Assembly: GCF_029892045.1 (NCBI RefSeq)
Contig: NZ_CP120367.1
Span: 1,116,001-1,180,000, forward strand
Direction of reading: 5' to 3'
From: Sinorhizobium numidicum
Lineage (GTDB): Bacteria; Pseudomonadota; Alphaproteobacteria; Rhizobiales; Rhizobiaceae
DNA: 64,000 bases
Shown: positions 63,354-64,000 of the stretch, piece by piece
Layout: each line of letters starts with the position of its first letter
Position numbering within the stretch: position 1 is the stretch's first letter
Translations under genes and position numbers: made by a program
The notes under the pieces: generated by a model
Databases searched by the model: none
What the model saw: only the letters and a program-made list of their open reading frames with translations
Told to the model about the DNA's origin: nothing

Positions 63354-64000
63354 TACGCTCTCTAGGCCACAGCCGCAGCGCGTAGCCGCGCTCGCGACAC
63401 TGCCCCTTTTCTGGCCCCTAAGTCGCAAACCCGTCGTGATTGCTGGCGGCAGCGATGCGGCGGCGTGGAAGGCCGAGCTGCTGGCGGCCTGCGGGGCAGA
63501 GGTTCATGTTTATGCTCCGCGCGCCGATCTCAGTGACACCTTTCTAGGCCTGATTGCGCGGGGTGGCGCGCATGCCTGCGGTCGTTTCATTCATCATGAC
63601 GCCGTCTGGCATGACGGCATTTTTCATGGTGCGGCCATGGCGATCGGGGATTGCGAGGACGATCGAGACGCGCAAGCCTTTTTCGAAGCGGCGCGCGCGG
63701 CAGGTGTTGCCGTCAATGTCATCGACAGGCCTGCGTTTTGCCAGTTTCAGTTCGGATCGATCGTCAATCGGTCCCCGGTCGTCGTAGCGATCTCGACCGA
63801 CGGCGCTGCGCCGATCCTCGCGCAGGCGATCCGCCGTAGGATCGAGACCTTGTTGCCGCCGGCGGTCAAGCATTGGGCAACAATCGCACGGGCGATCCGC
63901 GAGCGCGTGAATAGCCACTTGAAAGCGGGTGCCGCACGCCGCGTATTCTGGGAGCGTTTCGCCGATCGGGCTTTTCTGGAGACACCGGAGGAGGGTGTCG
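63326..64000 (+). CDS. cysG: Siroheme synthase, N-terminal part (3' end outside window)
   Basis: An open frame from ATG 63326, overlapping nasA by 28 bases, runs off the end of the window (225 codons). It reads PLFWPLSRKPVVIAGGSDAAAWKAELLAACGAEVHVYAP, NVIDRPAFCQFQFGSIVNRSPVVVAISTDGAAPILAQAIRRRIETLLP, the CysG-B (precorrin-2 dehydrogenase/ferrochelatase) domain. It makes siroheme for NirB. The methyltransferase half should follow beyond the window. The N-terminal 40 residues are longer than usual. Confidence 0.9.

Noticed and set aside
1..64000. CRISPR array, tRNA or rRNA genes
   Set aside because: No regularly spaced repeats and no tRNA- or rRNA-like sequence were seen on reading; a tRNAscan or CRISPR search would settle it.

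Overview
The window looks like part of a large secondary replicon (chromid) of a Sinorhizobium/Ensifer-type alphaproteobacterium. Reasons: GC-rich coding with little space between genes; many ABC uptake systems, each next to its own catabolic genes and regulator; a fused CysN/CysC (NodQ type); RIME-like rhizobial intergenic palindromes; and an ISRm2011-2-like IS630 element. The gene order also recalls pSymB of S. meliloti, but that is recollection, not a search.

Layout. 1-4.8 kb: end of a glycosyltransferase, a lone RTX calcium-binding protein, and a reverse-strand set of sugar-nucleotide epimerase, ATP-grasp ligase and PHP hydrolase. 4.9-8.5 kb: cysD-cysNC-cysQ, making and recycling activated sulfate (APS/PAPS). 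8.7-16.5 kb: a ROK regulator divergent from a sugar ABC system with SIS and PfkB enzymes, resembling an amino-sugar or Amadori-compound pathway. 16.5-22 kb: IclR, RidA, a polar amino-acid ABC system and a D-threonine-aldolase-like PLP enzyme. 22.3-26.3 kb: sulfate ABC importer sbp-cysTWA. 26.4-27.7 kb: GlcD-type FAD oxidase. 27.8-34.7 kb: leucine catabolism from isovaleryl-CoA to acetoacetate (ivd, mccB, ridA, mccA, hmgL, liuC). 35-44.7 kb: a ketose uptake and breakdown operon (gluconate-type kinase, class II aldolase, FGGY kinase, ketose 3-epimerase, ABC importer) under a divergent LacI regulator. 44.7-47.1 kb: an IS630 element at the LacI stop codon, itself split by an IS110/IS1111 element. 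47.1-52.4 kb: mixed accessory genes (palindromic repeats, GFA, SRPBCC, ArsR, AsnC-LysE, a PhyH-like oxygenase, an XRE regulator, an orphan TfuA). 52.5-64 kb: nitrate assimilation (nasT, nasS, nrtA, nrtB, nrtD, nirB, nirD, nasA, start of cysG).

How they work together. Two sulfur modules (import, and activation with PAP recycling) sit 14 kb apart. The nitrate cluster is a complete path: sensing (NasS/NasT), uptake (NrtABD), nitrate to nitrite (NasA), nitrite to ammonium (NirBD), and siroheme for NirB (CysG). Its nrtA leader carries a near-perfect sigma-54 promoter, an upstream GCACAAT inverted repeat suited to NtrC, then a transcribed hairpin and a T-run just before the gene. This suggests nitrogen control at initiation plus NasT (ANTAR) control by antitermination. 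No tRNA, rRNA or CRISPR array was seen.
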